From NCBI RefSeq assembly GCF_027579695.1, contig NC_083583.1, forward strand, positions 24,076,599-24,140,598: a stretch of DNA of 64,000 nt, written 5' to 3'. Each line of letters opens with the position of its first letter. The stretch's first letter is position 1. The stretch comes from Neoarius graeffei. Its lineage: Eukaryota; Chordata; Actinopteri; Siluriformes; Ariidae. A model generated the notes under the pieces. The model ran no database searches, was not told the DNA's origin, and worked only from the letters and a program-made list of their open reading frames with translations. This document shows, one piece after another, positions 10,700 to 22,168 of the stretch. Made by a program: the position numbers and the translations under genes.

Positions 10700-10944
10700 T
10701 TCTATCCACATTCACTGGATATGAGCAATTGCGTGTTCTGATTGGCTACTCTACTACACGGATATCAGCTCATATACCGTAAGGAGAGAAAAAGAAAATG
10801 GTGGAGCGTTTTGCTGAACCAACCAAGGACAAAATAAAAAACACTTGAAAACAAAACCCACAAAAATACCAAAAAAGCAACAAAATATGGAATAAAAGTA
10901 TTTGATGGGAAGAACGTAGTATCTTTTTTTTTTAATTTTCAAGA

Positions 10945-10977
<33 letters not shown>

Positions 10978-11245
10978 GCATTTTTCACAAATTGCTACTG
11001 TCATTTCATTGGTTTGTTTACATTCGAAGCAGAAATGATTTTGTCAGATGTTTTGTATAAAGTTTTTATTTGTTGAATTTGCAAAAAAATAAAAATGCTT
11101 TGTTTCTCAAAATCCAGTGAATGCGGAGAGAATAAAACAGTTATTCCACTCAATCTCGTTGTACATGGCTTATAGTCAATTCAGCACTATGCACCTTGTC
11201 AGCTATTAGCTCATGTACGACTTGATTTCGTGGAATAACTGTTAA
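10700..11245 (+). mobile_element. Crypton-like element, type 2, copy 1
   Basis: It is the same family as 40677-41202 and 41662-42190, in the opposite orientation. It opens with the 'ccacattcactggatatgagcaat' end and encodes on the plus strand a short exon beginning 'MVERFAEPTKDKIK' that is broken by a stop. It ends with the palindromic 'gtacatgg...tcatgtac' end near 11161-11220. An (ATT)n run sits at 10947-10977. The exon wording '[14 protein letters not shown]' in the better copies suggests a KIAA1958/Crypton-like N terminus. Confidence 0.5.
10947..10977. repeat. (ATT)n microsatellite
   Basis: About ten ATT units. Confidence 0.9.
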
Positions 11246-11426
11246 ATAGATGCGTATAATCAGAAGATGTCCATTTAGGAATTTTAGCTTATAGCCAATA
11301 CTATAAGACCCTTCTAATTAATAAACAAATGAAGCCTCTGGCTTGTCATTCAGCTATTCATCATATTATAAGCATGCAGTATTTAGATATTTCACATTAC
11401 AGCAGTTATAAACAATTATTTCTTTC

Positions 11427-11636
11427 ACTGTAAAAAATGATTTGTTGTTTTAACTTAAAAAAGTTAGTACCCAGGCTGCCTTAAAATTTTGAGTTCACTG
11501 AAATTCATATCAAGTTAAATTGTTTGCCTCATTGTGTTAACTTACTATATTAATTTCAATGAACTCAAAATTTTAAGGCAGCCCGGGTACAAACTTTTTA
11601 AAGTTAAAGACAACAAATCATTTTTTTTTACAGTGT
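11427..11636. mobile_element. Palindromic MITE, about 210 bp
   Basis: It is a near-perfect foldback: the 'cactgtaaaaaatgatttgt' end and the 'cccaggctgccttaaaattt' segment each recur inverted on the other side of a centre near 11530. It has no coding capacity. The terminal 'CACTGTAAAA' resembles other short fish foldback elements. Confidence 0.8.
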
Positions 11637-11639
11637 ACT

Positions 11640-12138
11640 TAACATTAAGAAGTCAGAAGAAACACAGTTTGTCATGTTATGGTGAAACCACAAGGCACAA
11701 AGTTCTCTGCCTTCGACTCTCTGCCTTTGTGTGGTGATAAAACCTAAAGTTACAGCTCTGACACTGTCGACTCCTTCAAAAAATACTAAATAAACACCTC
11801 ATAGAAACCTTCACCATATCAATGATTATCTATATTCTTTGTTAAATAACAGCACAGTTTTTAAATTAGTTTGTTGTTCATCCTAGGTTATGTGATGCAT
11901 CCTCTCTACAAGCGCCAGTGAATAAATTGTTACTTTAGAAATGCTAAGGTATTATAATGAGTACATTACACCATATACACAACTGATTTGAATGACACTC
12001 AACACTCCAGTCGGAGCTGCTGTTAAAGAAATTGAATCAATGTCTTCTGATCAATCAGACCTGAAGAATACAACAGCACTGTGGAATAAAAATAAAAGAA
12101 CCTTCGCCAATAAAGTATACAGAGACAAGAGGCTTGAC
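11640..12138. other. No recognisable gene or repeat
   Basis: Nothing supported. Confidence 0.35.
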
Positions 12139-12953
12139 TGAGGCTACATCCACACGACAACGGCAACGAGATTTTATTAAAAAAAATATCGCGTCCACAT
12201 GGGCAACGGATCAGTAAAATATCAGGTACATATGGCAACGCAACGCTTGCTGAAAACGATGCAATACACATGCCACACCTCTACGTGCGCTGTAAGACGG
12301 TCCCATTGGAGACAATAGAAGAAGTAGGACGCATGCGCATAAACCCCTTCTTCTACCTGACGTGAAGCACTCACAGGAACAAACACACAACAACAAGAAG
12401 AAGATGGCTGCGACTATGCGAGGAAATCGTGCCTTCTGTGTGTACAAATTAGTTTTATTAGTGTGCATAGTTTTATATAACTTAATTTTCTTATTGTGTG
12501 TGAACATTTTGAAAAGCATTTTTATATAATTTATATAACTTTTTATATTGTGTGTGAACATTTTGAAAAGCATTTTTATATAATTTATATAACTTTTTAT
12601 ATTGTGTGTGAACATTTTGAAAAGCAGTCTTATCCAATAAAAAAATGGTTCAGTTACTTGTTTATTTAAAAGAAAAGCTGTATACAAAAGTGAATGCAAT
12701 GCAATGGTTCATACAAAACAGGGAGAGTGCTGCTTGTTCTAGTCATGTGGTTGTGATGTCATCATAAACAAATCCGTTCTACTCATCCAGACGACTTCAC
12801 AACGGCGCCGTTGCCAGATTTTTCCACTCTGGAACCCGTTCTCAAAAAATATCGTTTTGGGCACCCAAAACGCCGGTGCTGTGTGGACACCAGGCCAAAA
12901 CGATAAACAATTTTATCATATTCACCTGAATCCGTTGCCGTGTGGACAGGGCT
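12139..12953. mobile_element. Non-autonomous DNA transposon with 54-bp tandem repeats
   Basis: The ends 'aggctacatccacacgacaa' and, inverted, 'caagccctgtccacacggcaacgg' form short diverged inverted repeats followed by 'cggcaacg'-type words on both sides. Inside, a unit with 'attgtgtgtgaacattttga' starts at 12493, 12547 and 12601, an exact 54-bp period. There is no transposase. Confidence 0.65.
12493..12635. repeat. 54-bp tandem repeat, about 2.6 copies
   Basis: The word 'attgtgtgtgaacattttga' repeats at 54-bp intervals with almost no divergence, so the expansion is recent. Confidence 0.85.
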
Positions 12954-13763
12954 TGAGTGTCTGTGGTGATGCTCTTGAAATCAACTACAATTTCAACCTC
13001 TTAGTTTGGGTCACTTTGGTGAAATCAGCCAGCTAGCATTAATGTATGAAGATTGTTTACATCTAGCTGAAGTGTGTTTATTTTGTTAGGTTTCAGGAGA
13101 TTTCATTTTACATAGGCTTAAAAAAGGGGCAGTTTATCCAACACAACAGATATGGATAATGGACAAAAAGTGTTGGGTAAAATTAGCAAAAATGCACAGC
13201 CCGATCACTGTCGTGGTTAATAGTGTAATCATATCAGGTAAAAGATTTACTTAGGAAACTCTGTGCTTGTGAAGGAAAAGTCCAAAAAGCAATTTTCACT
13301 TTTATTCCTGAACAGTACACACTTACACAGCCGGGAAACACAGCTTAACCCACTCCTATCTATAAGAAGTAATGCTAGTGTCAGCGCTAGTGTTGTTATG
13401 GACTGTCTGACCGGAAGTGACTCAATTTTGCAAAATTTGTCATCTTTCTTCTGGAGGCTTCAAATCGTTCAACAAAACAGTTTCAACAAAACACAACTGT
13501 GAATAGTCTGGGTTTCCAGTAAGTGATATTCTGTGATTAAACCTGGGTTTTCTCCTCTCTCAACAGTTTCTTCTCTCTTACAGAGCACTCTTTTTCAGAA
13601 CAGTAGCGTTTCCATTTGATCTTCATTTCATGTCATGTCATGTAACTTAAATGTGGAAAACATGTTTCCATATTGCGAAATATTGAGGCAAAATATTGAG
13701 GCGAAATATAGCGAATTGTCTGAAAACCATCTCACATGAGTGCAAAAGCTTATTTTGATATTT
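12954..13763. other. No recognisable gene or repeat
   Basis: Nothing supported. Confidence 0.35.
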
Positions 13764-13776
13764 GAGAGTTTTTAGA

Positions 13777-14149
13777 GGTGGTATGATGGTGTAGTGGTTA
13801 GCACTGTCGCCTCACAGCAAGAAGGTCCTAGGTTCGAGCCCAGCGGCCGACGAGGGCCTTTCTGTGCGGAGTTTGCATGTTCTCCCCGTGTCTGTGTGGG
13901 TTTCCTCAGGGTGCTCTGGTTTCCCCCACAGTCCAAAGACATGCAGGTTAGATTAATTGGTGGCTCTAAATTGACCGTAGGTGTGAATGTGAGTGTGAAT
14001 GGTTGTTTGTGTCTATGTGTCAGCCCTGCGATGACCTGGCGACTTGTCCAGGGTGTACCCCGCCTCTCGCCCTTAGTCAGCTGGGTTAGGATCCAGCTTG
14101 CCTGCGACTCTGTAGGACAGGATAAGTGGCTACAGATAATGGATGGATG
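13777..14149 (+). mobile_element. tRNA-derived SINE, full length, (atgg) tail
   Basis: It has box A and box B in the head, the full body and a 'ggatggatgg' tail. The flanks GAGAGTTTTTAGA at 13764-13776 and 14150-14162 are a perfect 13-bp target-site duplication, so the boundaries are firm. Confidence 0.93.
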
Positions 14150-14168
14150 GAGAGTTTTTAGAAGTTGA

Positions 14169-14425
14169 GCAGCATGATGGTGTAGTGGTTAGCACTGTCG
14201 ACTTACAGCAAGAAGGTTCCAGGTTTGAAGCTCACAGCCAATGGGGGTCTTTCTGTGTCAAGTTTGTATGTTGTCTCTGTGGGTTTCCTCCGGGTGCTCC
14301 AGTTTCCCTCACAGGTCAAAGACATGCAGATTTGGTAAAAATACCCAGCCACTGGGGTTGCACAAGCCAGTGCATAGTTAGTGCTGGTCCAAAGCCTGGA
14401 TAGACTGGGGAGGGTTGCATGTGAA
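14169..14425 (+). mobile_element. tRNA-derived SINE, 3'-altered fragment
   Basis: The head and the first half of the body match the main SINE up to 'gacatgcag' near 14330. After that the sequence is different ('tttggtaaaaatacccagcc'). It abuts the previous SINE in tandem. Confidence 0.75.
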
Positions 14426-14429
14426 AGTT

Positions 14430-14720
14430 TCAAGTTTCAAAGTGTTTGTCATCTGCACAGTAAGGAACATGTCCTCTTGCACAGTGAAATTCTTAGTTTG
14501 CTGTCCACCATGAATGCCAGTTACAACAGTAAATAGGTGGAAGGAATAATACAAAGTAAAGGCAATATAGTGCAAAGTAAAAGCAAAAAACAAAACAAAA
14601 AACAGTATAGTACCAGTATAGTAAAAAACAACAGTATAGTACAAAATAAAGGTAATGTAGTGCAAAATAGGCAGTATAATACAAAAATAAGGCAGTGATT
14701 GAACATAGCAGCAAAAAGGG
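14430..14720 (-). repeat. Possible LINE 3' region with degenerate short tandem units
   Basis: From 14540 the text repeats variants of 'agtatagtacaaaataaagg' and 'aatatagtgcaaagtaaaag' in loose tandem. The preceding 'ctgcacagtaaggaacatgtcc' is a word I associate with fish LINE tails, read on the minus strand. The family is uncertain. Confidence 0.4.
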
Positions 14721-14750
14721 CAGTAATGCCCTTTTCGCTGCGACATTCAC

Positions 14751-16205
14751 TTATAGCCTTACTTTAGAAATTCACCTCTTTTTTCAAAATTCACATCATT
14801 TTGTAGTTCGCAATTTCGAATTGCTCATTAAACAGGTTAGTGGAAACATGCTAGTGACACTGGAACTGATTTCTGATCTCTCTTCACATTTCACATTGTT
14901 ACTCCAGATTGTTGCACATACAGTATTAGCATGAATCTCCCATACTACACACTGATTCTGAGATTAGTTTTGAATTAAATCAGACTATATACCGAGAAAG
15001 AAAGATTCCTAGATATTTAATGTTAGTTCTACATTTGTAGGTTAATAACATATTTTCTTCTCTGCTTAATGGATATGTTTCCTGTATAAGAAGTTAGCCA
15101 TGTTGATTTGAGCACTTTACTGCCTTGGGAATGTAAAGAAGTCACAAGAAAAGTAAAGGAAGCAGTTCAGCTTCAGACCCAATGTAACTCTGTAGTGACC
15201 TAACTCTGACCTACGCTAAAAAGATCGAGCAGAAAGGCCTGATGGCTCTCACACTTCTCACACGTTCATCCTCGGTTCTCCCGAAGTGTTCAGCATTGGG
15301 AAACCTGGAGCCCTGTTCATCTGTGCAAGTCATTTTTATTTTCAGGAATCGTCCTCAGGCTTTCTCTCGCAGGGAGGGTGAAAGAACACCAAGACGATTC
15401 ATCGTCGTGTTGGGTTTGACACCTCCATGTTTTGGAGGGAAAAAATGAAGCTGGCACCTGTGTGTGTCTTTCCAGTTTTATCTTCCCTTCAGCAGCTCAT
15501 GGCAGTAGTCCTGAGTAAACACACCAGCTCAATGGTTATGCACATGTGAAACATGTGTATACGTGTTTGCATGTCACTTACCTGGTATTTAATAGGTAAA
15601 TGTTTGGTAATTACAAGTATATAGTTACTTAAAAACTACCAGGTTTGTGCACAGATACTTGGTACCACAAGGCAATAATTATTCAGAAATTAAGTAAGGA
15701 ATAAAACACTACAGTGCTATTACAGAAAAATAATAAACTCTGCAGTGAGCTAATGTAGCCCGATACAAAGCACATATGAGTTATCCTCTTAGACCACAGC
15801 AATCTCCGAACATATTTTTTTTATTTATTAAAGAATGACACATCATACATTTCATCCACTTTTAATGTTGTGAAATGAAATAGCTGTGAAAAACATCATC
15901 ATTTTGTTACCGTAGCTATAAATAGTTTCTAAACCTGCCTCTTCTTTTGAAAAAAAAATCTTTCTCATGAAGTTTATAAGACAAACAAAATTCAACTTGT
16001 AATGGTGCTCATAAGTCCTCTGACCTGAAGACTTTCCTATGGCAGAAAATTTAACACTGCAGATTACTCTTACCAGAAATGCTAAATAAACATTGAAGAG
16101 AAAACTTCACTCTATCAATGAGTACACGCTTTTTAATCCGTTTATATGGAGCCTCCTGGCTGCCAAGTGCCTGTGTAAGTTGTTACTATAGAAATGATAA
16201 TGTGG
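14751..16205. other. No recognisable gene or repeat
   Basis: Short chance reading frames only. Confidence 0.35.
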
Positions 16206-16262
16206 GAAGCCATGACCTAATGGTTATAGCAGCTTTGGGACCAAAAGGTCGCTGATTCTAAA
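16206..16262 (+). mobile_element. SINE-B head fragment
   Basis: It matches the first 57 bp of a second tRNA-derived SINE ('gccatggcctaatggttagag...'), then breaks off at the Gypsy protease fragment. Confidence 0.65.
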
Positions 16263-16299
16263 GCCCTTTCCTTTAAGTCATTTAAACTTGATGTACAGA

Positions 16300-16640
16300 T
16301 GGACTCTCAGAATCGGTCCATGTTCTCTTCACCCTGATAGATTCTGAAGCCGCGGGAAACTTCATGGACATTGAGACCGCGCAGAGACTCCAAGTGCCCA
16401 TGCAAGCACTCCAGCAACCCCTAAACATCAGGACCATCGATGGTGGGCCCATTGGGAAGGGGTTTGTTACAACACTCACCAAGCCCCTTATGCTACAAGT
16501 CAGTGCCCTGCATTATGAGAATATCTCATTTCTGATCACCAAATCCAAGAGCCAGCCCATCATTTTGGGGTTTCCATGGTCGCAGCAACACTATTTCCTG
16601 GCAGTACAGAGAGATTCTACAGTGGCCCATGTCTTGCATA
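16300..16640 (+). pseudogene. Ty3/Gypsy aspartic protease fragment
   Basis: The frame reads an 'LIDSEAAGNF' motif (family usual D-S/T-G; here Gly is replaced by Glu), then 'TIDGGPIGKG' and ends '..IILGFPW', the order of a chromoviral Gypsy protease. It is about 110 residues with no gag or RT attached. It is bounded by SINE-B sequence on both sides in the same orientation. The Gypsy copy at 58.7-62 kb lacks just this domain, but nothing here proves the piece came from that copy. Confidence 0.72.
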
Positions 16641-16670
16641 CAACTGTCTCTGTCATACTGTCACATGAGG

Positions 16671-16864
16671 AAGCCATGGCCTAATGGTGAGAGAAGCAGC
16701 TTTGGGACCAAAACGTTGCTGGTTTGATTCGCTGAACCAGCAGGAATGGCTGAAGTGCCCTTGAGCAAGGCATCTAACCCCCACCTGGTCCCCAGGGGTA
16801 TGTTGGGAATGTTGTACATTGCTCTGGATAAGAGTGTCTGCTAAACGCCTGTAATGTAATGTAT
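16671..16864 (+). mobile_element. tRNA-derived SINE-B
   Basis: The head 'gccatggcctaatggtgag' has a box B-like 'ggtttgattcg'. The body runs 'gaagtgcccttgagcaaggc' and 'ctctggataagagtgtctgc' and the tail ends 'gtaatgtaatgta'. It is a different family from the main SINE. Confidence 0.82.
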
Positions 16865-16881
16865 CAAGTGCATTGTGCACG

Positions 16882-16972
16882 TTAACCCTTTCACCACTGC
16901 AGACTGCTATTCCGTTCTCGTTGCAGTAGGAAACCCCTTTTGGAAAAAGGTACGCAGTGGTGAAAGGGTTAA
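16882..16972. mobile_element. 91-bp TTAA-bounded hairpin MITE
   Basis: TTAA at both ends (16882-16885, 16969-16972) encloses 15-bp inverted repeats CCCTTTCACCACTGC. TTAA duplication is the hallmark of piggyBac- and Kolobok-mobilised elements. Confidence 0.75.
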
Positions 16973-17270
16973 TATAAACTTTGCAGCTGACCCTACTTTC
17001 AGAGCTGCTGTTATTGAAAATTCATCAACACCATCTGACCAATCATAATTGAGAATTCAACAGCACTGTGGTATAAAAACAAACAAACCCACAAGCTAGC
17101 TACAGAGCATGTAAATTACAGATGAACCAATGACCAATAATGAAAATGGATCTCCGACTGTTAAATCATAAATAGATTACATCAATCCTCCTGCTTTATT
17201 GCTTTATTAATGATTCATGCAATGCTTGTGAATGTGTTATGAATGCTTAACATAGTACTATATACGCGTA
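16973..17270. other. No recognisable gene
   Basis: Nothing supported. Confidence 0.3.
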
Positions 17271-17271
17271 T

Positions 17272-17796
17272 ATATAAAGTTTGGACATACCTTCTAATTT
17301 AGTGTTTTTTCCTTCATTTTTATTAATTAAAAGACACTTCATGTCTTAAAATAATGATGGATGTCGTTGCTGTTTACTTAGTTGAGCAGTTCTTGACATA
17401 ATATGGATGACTACAGTTGTGGAATAGGGCTGTTTACTGTATTTTTATTAATTACTGTTTAATCTCAAATGCCTTAAGAAGGCAAGAAATTGCACTAATT
17501 AACTTTTGATAAGGCACATCTGTTAATTGAAAAGCATTCCAGGTGACTACGTCATGAAGCTGGTTAAGATAATGCCAATAGTGTGCAAAGTGTCATCAAA
17601 GTAAACACTGGCTAATTTGAAGAATCTAACACTTTTTTGTTTACCACATAATTCCATATATGTTCCAGATGTTATTTCATAGTTTAGATGTATTTAGTAT
17701 TGTACTACAATGTAGACAATAGTCAAAATACAGACAAACCTATGAATGAGTAGGGGTGTACAAACTTTTGAATGGTGCTGTATTATTACTGTATAT
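17272..17796 (-). mobile_element. Tc1-derived MITE (partner of the copy at 37.9 kb)
   Basis: It shares with 37926-38893, in reverse orientation, the stretch around 'gcaagaaattgcactaatta' and 'agcattccaggtgactacgtc'. Its ends resemble 'caaaagtttg.acacacc' inverted repeats. No transposase is present. Confidence 0.72.
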
Positions 17797-18262
17797 AAAC
17801 CCCTTAAAGTGCCAGTGTATTATTCACTTATTTGCAGGGGTGGACAGTAACGAATTACATTTACTTGAGTACTGTACTTAAGTACACTTTTTGAGTATCT
17901 GTACTTTACTTAAGTATTATTTTTTCTGGAAACTTATGACTTTAACTTCACTACATTTGAAAGACAAATATCGTACTTTTCACTCCACTCTATTTCTATC
18001 AAGTTCCTCGTTACTTGTTACTATGAAGCAGCTTTGAAAGTGGATTTTTTTTCTTTTCTGAAACATGATTGTTTTTTTTTCCGCAGGCGACACTAAGACA
18101 GCCTATCAGTAATCACTAGGGTCACATCATGTCCATAGACTGAATAAAATCAAGTTCACTTATTTCTCAAAAGCATTATTTGAACACAATCAGTTGATGG
18201 CAGAATGGAAGGAGGCGGTTCTTCTGGGGAATGCACGCACCCATGGCCATACCGAGAACCCA

Positions 18263-18465
18263 CACTCAAAAAAAACCCATTGGATTTACTTAACCGAGTT
18301 ATGGCAACCAGTCCCACGAAACTGTGTTAATTTAGATGTATTGAATACAGTTATGTTGAGTTATTCAAAACATAACTGTATTCAATACATCTAAATTAAC
18401 ACAGTTTCGTGGGACCGGTTGCCATAACTTGGTTAAGTAAATCCAATGTTTTATTTTTTTGAGTG
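18263..18465. mobile_element. Palindromic MITE inside hAT copy 1
   Basis: A 203-bp foldback with 'CACTCAAAAAA' ends and about 90-bp arms centred near 18359. The uninterrupted hAT copy 2 shows the empty site and suggests a 2-bp CA duplication. Confidence 0.85.
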
Positions 18466-18620
18466 CATGTTTCAGTTTTCTGAAAGGACTAAAGATTCCT
18501 TTCATTTTAAATGTTTTCTTTGTTTGCTTAAAACAAACCACATCACGGCCTACAAAAACTCGCCATCCAACCTGCGGAAGCATATTGAGGGATGTAAATG
18601 TTTTATTCTAAGAGAAAGCT
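18446..18620 (+). pseudogene. hAT transposase BED zinc-finger fragment
   Basis: The frame gives 'FQFSERTKDSFHFKCFLC', then 'NSPSNLRKHIEG', with the Cys-x2-Cys and a His spaced as in the BED finger of Ac/Tol2-type transposases. It is only the DNA-binding start of the protein. The reverse copy is readable near 57000-57070, where insertion X1 interrupts it. Confidence 0.6.
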
Positions 18621-19139
18621 TGCAATGAAGTTGTCTGTGCTTTTAGAGCTAGCGATAATGTTGCAATAGCTATGCAGTCTGGTTAGTCAAATGACTTTCT
18701 ATGGATTTGCCCACCAAGTTGCCATTGCCTTGTCCACGGCTAACATTTACACATAGCTAGTTAACTTGGACACTGTTAGTTAGCATGTAAAATGGAGTTA
18801 CGCTAACATGACTAATGTTAAATTATCTGAAGTCCTTTCAGAAATGTTTTAGCCTAATCTTGCCAAATAAACAAAATGTAGAAATCTTTCTTTTCTAGTA
18901 ACGTTAGCTACCCAATATGATTTTGAGTTTGAAAAGAGTTTGCTAGCATGTCAGGTGGAGTTTCACTGACTAGCTACCGTAGCTTAACGTTAAACCACCA
19001 TGATGGCACAGCATGCATTCATTTTGTAAAGCCAGTAGGTTGCATTAGGTTTTGTAAGCGTTGTGGCAATAATACAACAATGCACTGACAGAAAATGTAC
19101 TTTTAATCCTGAAGTATTTTTAAAAGCAAGTACTTCAGT

Positions 19140-19490
19140 GGGGTGGCACGGTGGTGTAGTGGTTAGCGCTGTCGCCTCACAGCAAGAAGGTCCTGGGTTC
19201 GAACCCCGGGTCCGGCGAGGGCCTTTCTGTGTGGAGTTTGCATGTTGTCCGCGTGGGTTTCCTCCGGGTGCTCCGGTTTCCCCCACAGTCCAAAGACATG
19301 CAGGTTAGGTTAACTGGTGACTCTAAATTGACTGTGAGTGTGAATGGTTGTCTGTGTCTATGTGTCAGCCCTGTGATGACCTGGCGACTTGTCCAGGGTG
19401 TACCCCGCCTTTCGCCCGTAGTCAGCTGGGATAGGCTCCAGCTTGCCTGCGACCCTGTAGAAGAATAAAACGGCTAGAGATAATGAGATG
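19140..19490 (+). mobile_element. tRNA-derived SINE, (atgag) tail
   Basis: A full element inside hAT copy 1, flanked by perfect 11-bp AGTACTTCAGT duplications (19129-19139, 19491-19501). Confidence 0.93.
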
Positions 19491-19625
19491 AGTACTTCAG
19501 TACTTTAACTTAAGTAAAATTTGACTGTACAACTTTCACTTGTATCGGAGTAACATTTGACCAGCAGGATCTGTACTTTGACTTAAGTAATGAAGTTGGG
19601 TACTTTGTCCACCTCTGCTTATTTG

Positions 19626-20600
19626 TCTCGAAGTCTGAACCCACTGTTGTTTAAGGGGATAACTAGAACAGTTTTAAGTCACATCTTCCATCCAGATGCT
19701 TTTACACTCTCGGATAACGATTATGATTATGATTATTATCATGATTGTTTCGATGCATCTCAATTTCTTTCTCTATTAAACCCTCAGCAGAGCATGTAAT
19801 CCTCACTAACCTTGTGAGACCTCGTGCTGACCGCTGCTCCTGTGGGAAGTTGGGAGTGTGTGTGTGCAGCATTTTGCACCCAAGGTGTGAAGCAAAACAA
19901 GCTCCTCTTATCCCAAGCATTGCTTCTATTTCATTCTCTCCGTGATACTACTACTTATCATTTGCTGTAGATTATTTGATTATGTGCTGTCAATTATGTA
20001 TTTATTTACTCATGGTTACGATTCTGTGTTCTATATATTTCCATGTGTCCTTATTGTATTCCTAATAGACAAATGCTCTAATACCACGAGGCTAAAATGC
20101 TGTTACACAGGAGTTAGTATGAGAGGTAGTACATTAAGGAGAGTAGTACAAGTCAGGTTTTCTTTTTCACTTCTATATTCCCTCTCTCATATTCTCAGAT
20201 ATGAGACCATTAAACCATTAAACTATTTACACCATTAAACCAATTGAAAAGGTCCAGATGTACTTTCCTCACGTTTGTAACTCCATAATACTCTTCTTAT
20301 TAGGTTCACTGTAGTGATGGAAGAATCCATAACATGCTGTAAGATGAAGAAATCAATAATAAGCTGGGGCATTAAGGGGTTAAATCATTTACTGTATTCT
20401 GTTCACAAACATCTCTCTCTCTCTAGTTGAATATCGGTAACTATTTGCTCAGTGGTAAGAAGACTAAAATATATAAATACTAAATATCACTAAACTGGAT
20501 TTCCAGATTTCATTTCACACCTTGGCTCAAATAAACAGCCACAGGCCGAAGTGTGATTTGTTCACGCGTGTGTGCTGCTGTGTTTTTCCACCTGTCTATT

Positions 20601-20634
<34 letters not shown>

Positions 20635-21925
20635 CACCAAAAGTCAAACTTTAAACTCTTTATTTTTATATCTGAAAAACAAAGTAGTTATGAGTTTTGA
20701 TATATTTTTAAAACATGATATATAAAACCAGTAAATTAAGCTGTTTTGTTCATATTCACCACTTCACTGCACTCACGCCACATAATCTGTGTATATTTAT
20801 GATGCATTAATGCGTTTCTGTGTATACAAAAGATCAGTGATAGCTTTTCTCATGACAGCTAAATACATCCTTGTGTCCAGATCTGTTGGAATACACCTTT
20901 AACATCCATCACATTTATTATAAACCATAAGCATCAGCCTTATCAACATACTGATGTGAATAAACGGAAGAAAAGAATAATTATATGTAGATACGTAATG
21001 ATACAGGAAATGCTGTGTATTGGTGCTTTACATGGTGTCACACATAAGGAACAATGAATTAGTAATAAAATGGTTGTACTGTAATGTAGCATGGTTGTAA
21101 TATAAAGGCATGAACAAAGTATCATAATATAAAGACGAAGTACTGTATAACATATATAGTGTGTCGTACTGTATGTTGTATAAGTGTAGTGTAAAATAAA
21201 GTATGTCATTCGAATTTGTTTTTTCTATAAAATTCTACAGAAATGATGTTATAATTGAATGTGAAAGCATTATATAGCAGGATGATCATGCCTGAACAGT
21301 CGTGACAGTTGTTACGTGTTGTGCACTAAAGCTATGATGCATTCACTTTTACTCTTTAACTCATGGCACTTTGACCAGGCCAGTCCTCTACACTGGCGGA
21401 AAATATATGTTTTTGTTGTTGTTTTTTTGAGTATTAAATGTAGAGTATTAAATGTAAAGATGCTTTGTGTATCAGTCATACATACAGAATAAAATTACTG
21501 CCTTTAAAACCTGACTTTTTAAAAATTCCAATGGAAAAAAAAGATAGATACACAATAAAACAGAAATTCAACGGTCACAACACACATATGCCACATATGC
21601 AAAAATAAACTACGGCAAAAATACTGATATACTCTAATAAACAGATCCAAAAACACCCACACAACAGAGATGAATTATTTCTGGATTGTAACATTATAAT
21701 CCAGAGCAAAGAAAATAAAACCAAAGAAAAATAAAAACTCTTAAAGGACCAAGAAAAAAAATACCTAGTGGAAAAAAAAAAGTAAAAAAAAAAAAAGTCA
21801 GTAATCCATATGTTTTCTATGAATATTTCAAAACTCAACACATGCAGTACACTTTTCTTCTCCCTTGTCCAACACTATTGCCAGGTTGGGGTCCATGTGG
21901 ACCCTACTGATCCACACGTCATATT
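19626..21925. other. No recognisable gene; short (CA)n at about 20612-20632
   Basis: I found no exon, tRNA-like head or inverted termini. The stretch is AT-rich with poly-A/T runs, notably 21770-21797. Confidence 0.4.
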
Positions 21926-21944
21926 AATTGGAGCATAGTTTTAC

Positions 21945-22168
21945 ACCAGATGCCCTTCCTGCATAACCCTCCCATTTCTGGGCAATTTAGAGCATGTCTT
22001 TGGACTGTGGGGGAAACCGGAGCACCCGGAGGAAACCCGCACAGACATGGGGAGAACATGCAAACTCCACACAGAAAGGCCCCTGTTGGCTACTGGGCTC
22101 GAACCCAGGATCTTCTTGCTGTGAGGCAACAGTGCTAACCACTACACCACTGTGCCGCCCCATATATA
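21945..22168 (-). mobile_element. tRNA-derived SINE, partial
   Basis: The head (box B near 22096-22107) and first body half are present on the minus strand. The 3' half is replaced by other sequence below about 21980. Confidence 0.78.

Larger units (their letters stand above)
17835..19617 (+). mobile_element. Tol2-like hAT element, copy 1, with two nested insertions
   Basis: The ends are 'caggggtggacagtaac' and, inverted, 'cagaggtggacaaagtac', in the style of Tol2 ('cagaggtg' plus many 'acttaagta' words). The flanks CTTATTTG at 17827-17834 and 19618-19625 are a perfect 8-bp duplication, the hAT signature. Inside, near 18470-18600, a BED-zinc-finger-like piece is readable ('FKCFLCLLKTNH', 'SNLRKHIEG'), but no catalytic domain. 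A palindromic MITE (18263-18465) and a SINE (19140-19490) are inserted; the copy at 50.4-57.5 kb lacks both. Confidence 0.9.

Noticed and set aside
12211-12699. 162-codon frame on the minus strand
   Set aside because: Its length is produced by the 54-bp tandem array (54 is a multiple of three, so repeats stay open); not a gene.
13797-13862. Possible tRNA genes at the SINE heads
   Set aside because: Box A and B are present but the cloverleaf is not maintained and the heads are fused to SINE bodies in many copies.
19063-19308. Recurrent frames containing '[16 protein letters not shown]' in many places
   Set aside because: They are translations of the tRNA-derived SINE on one or other strand, not proteins.
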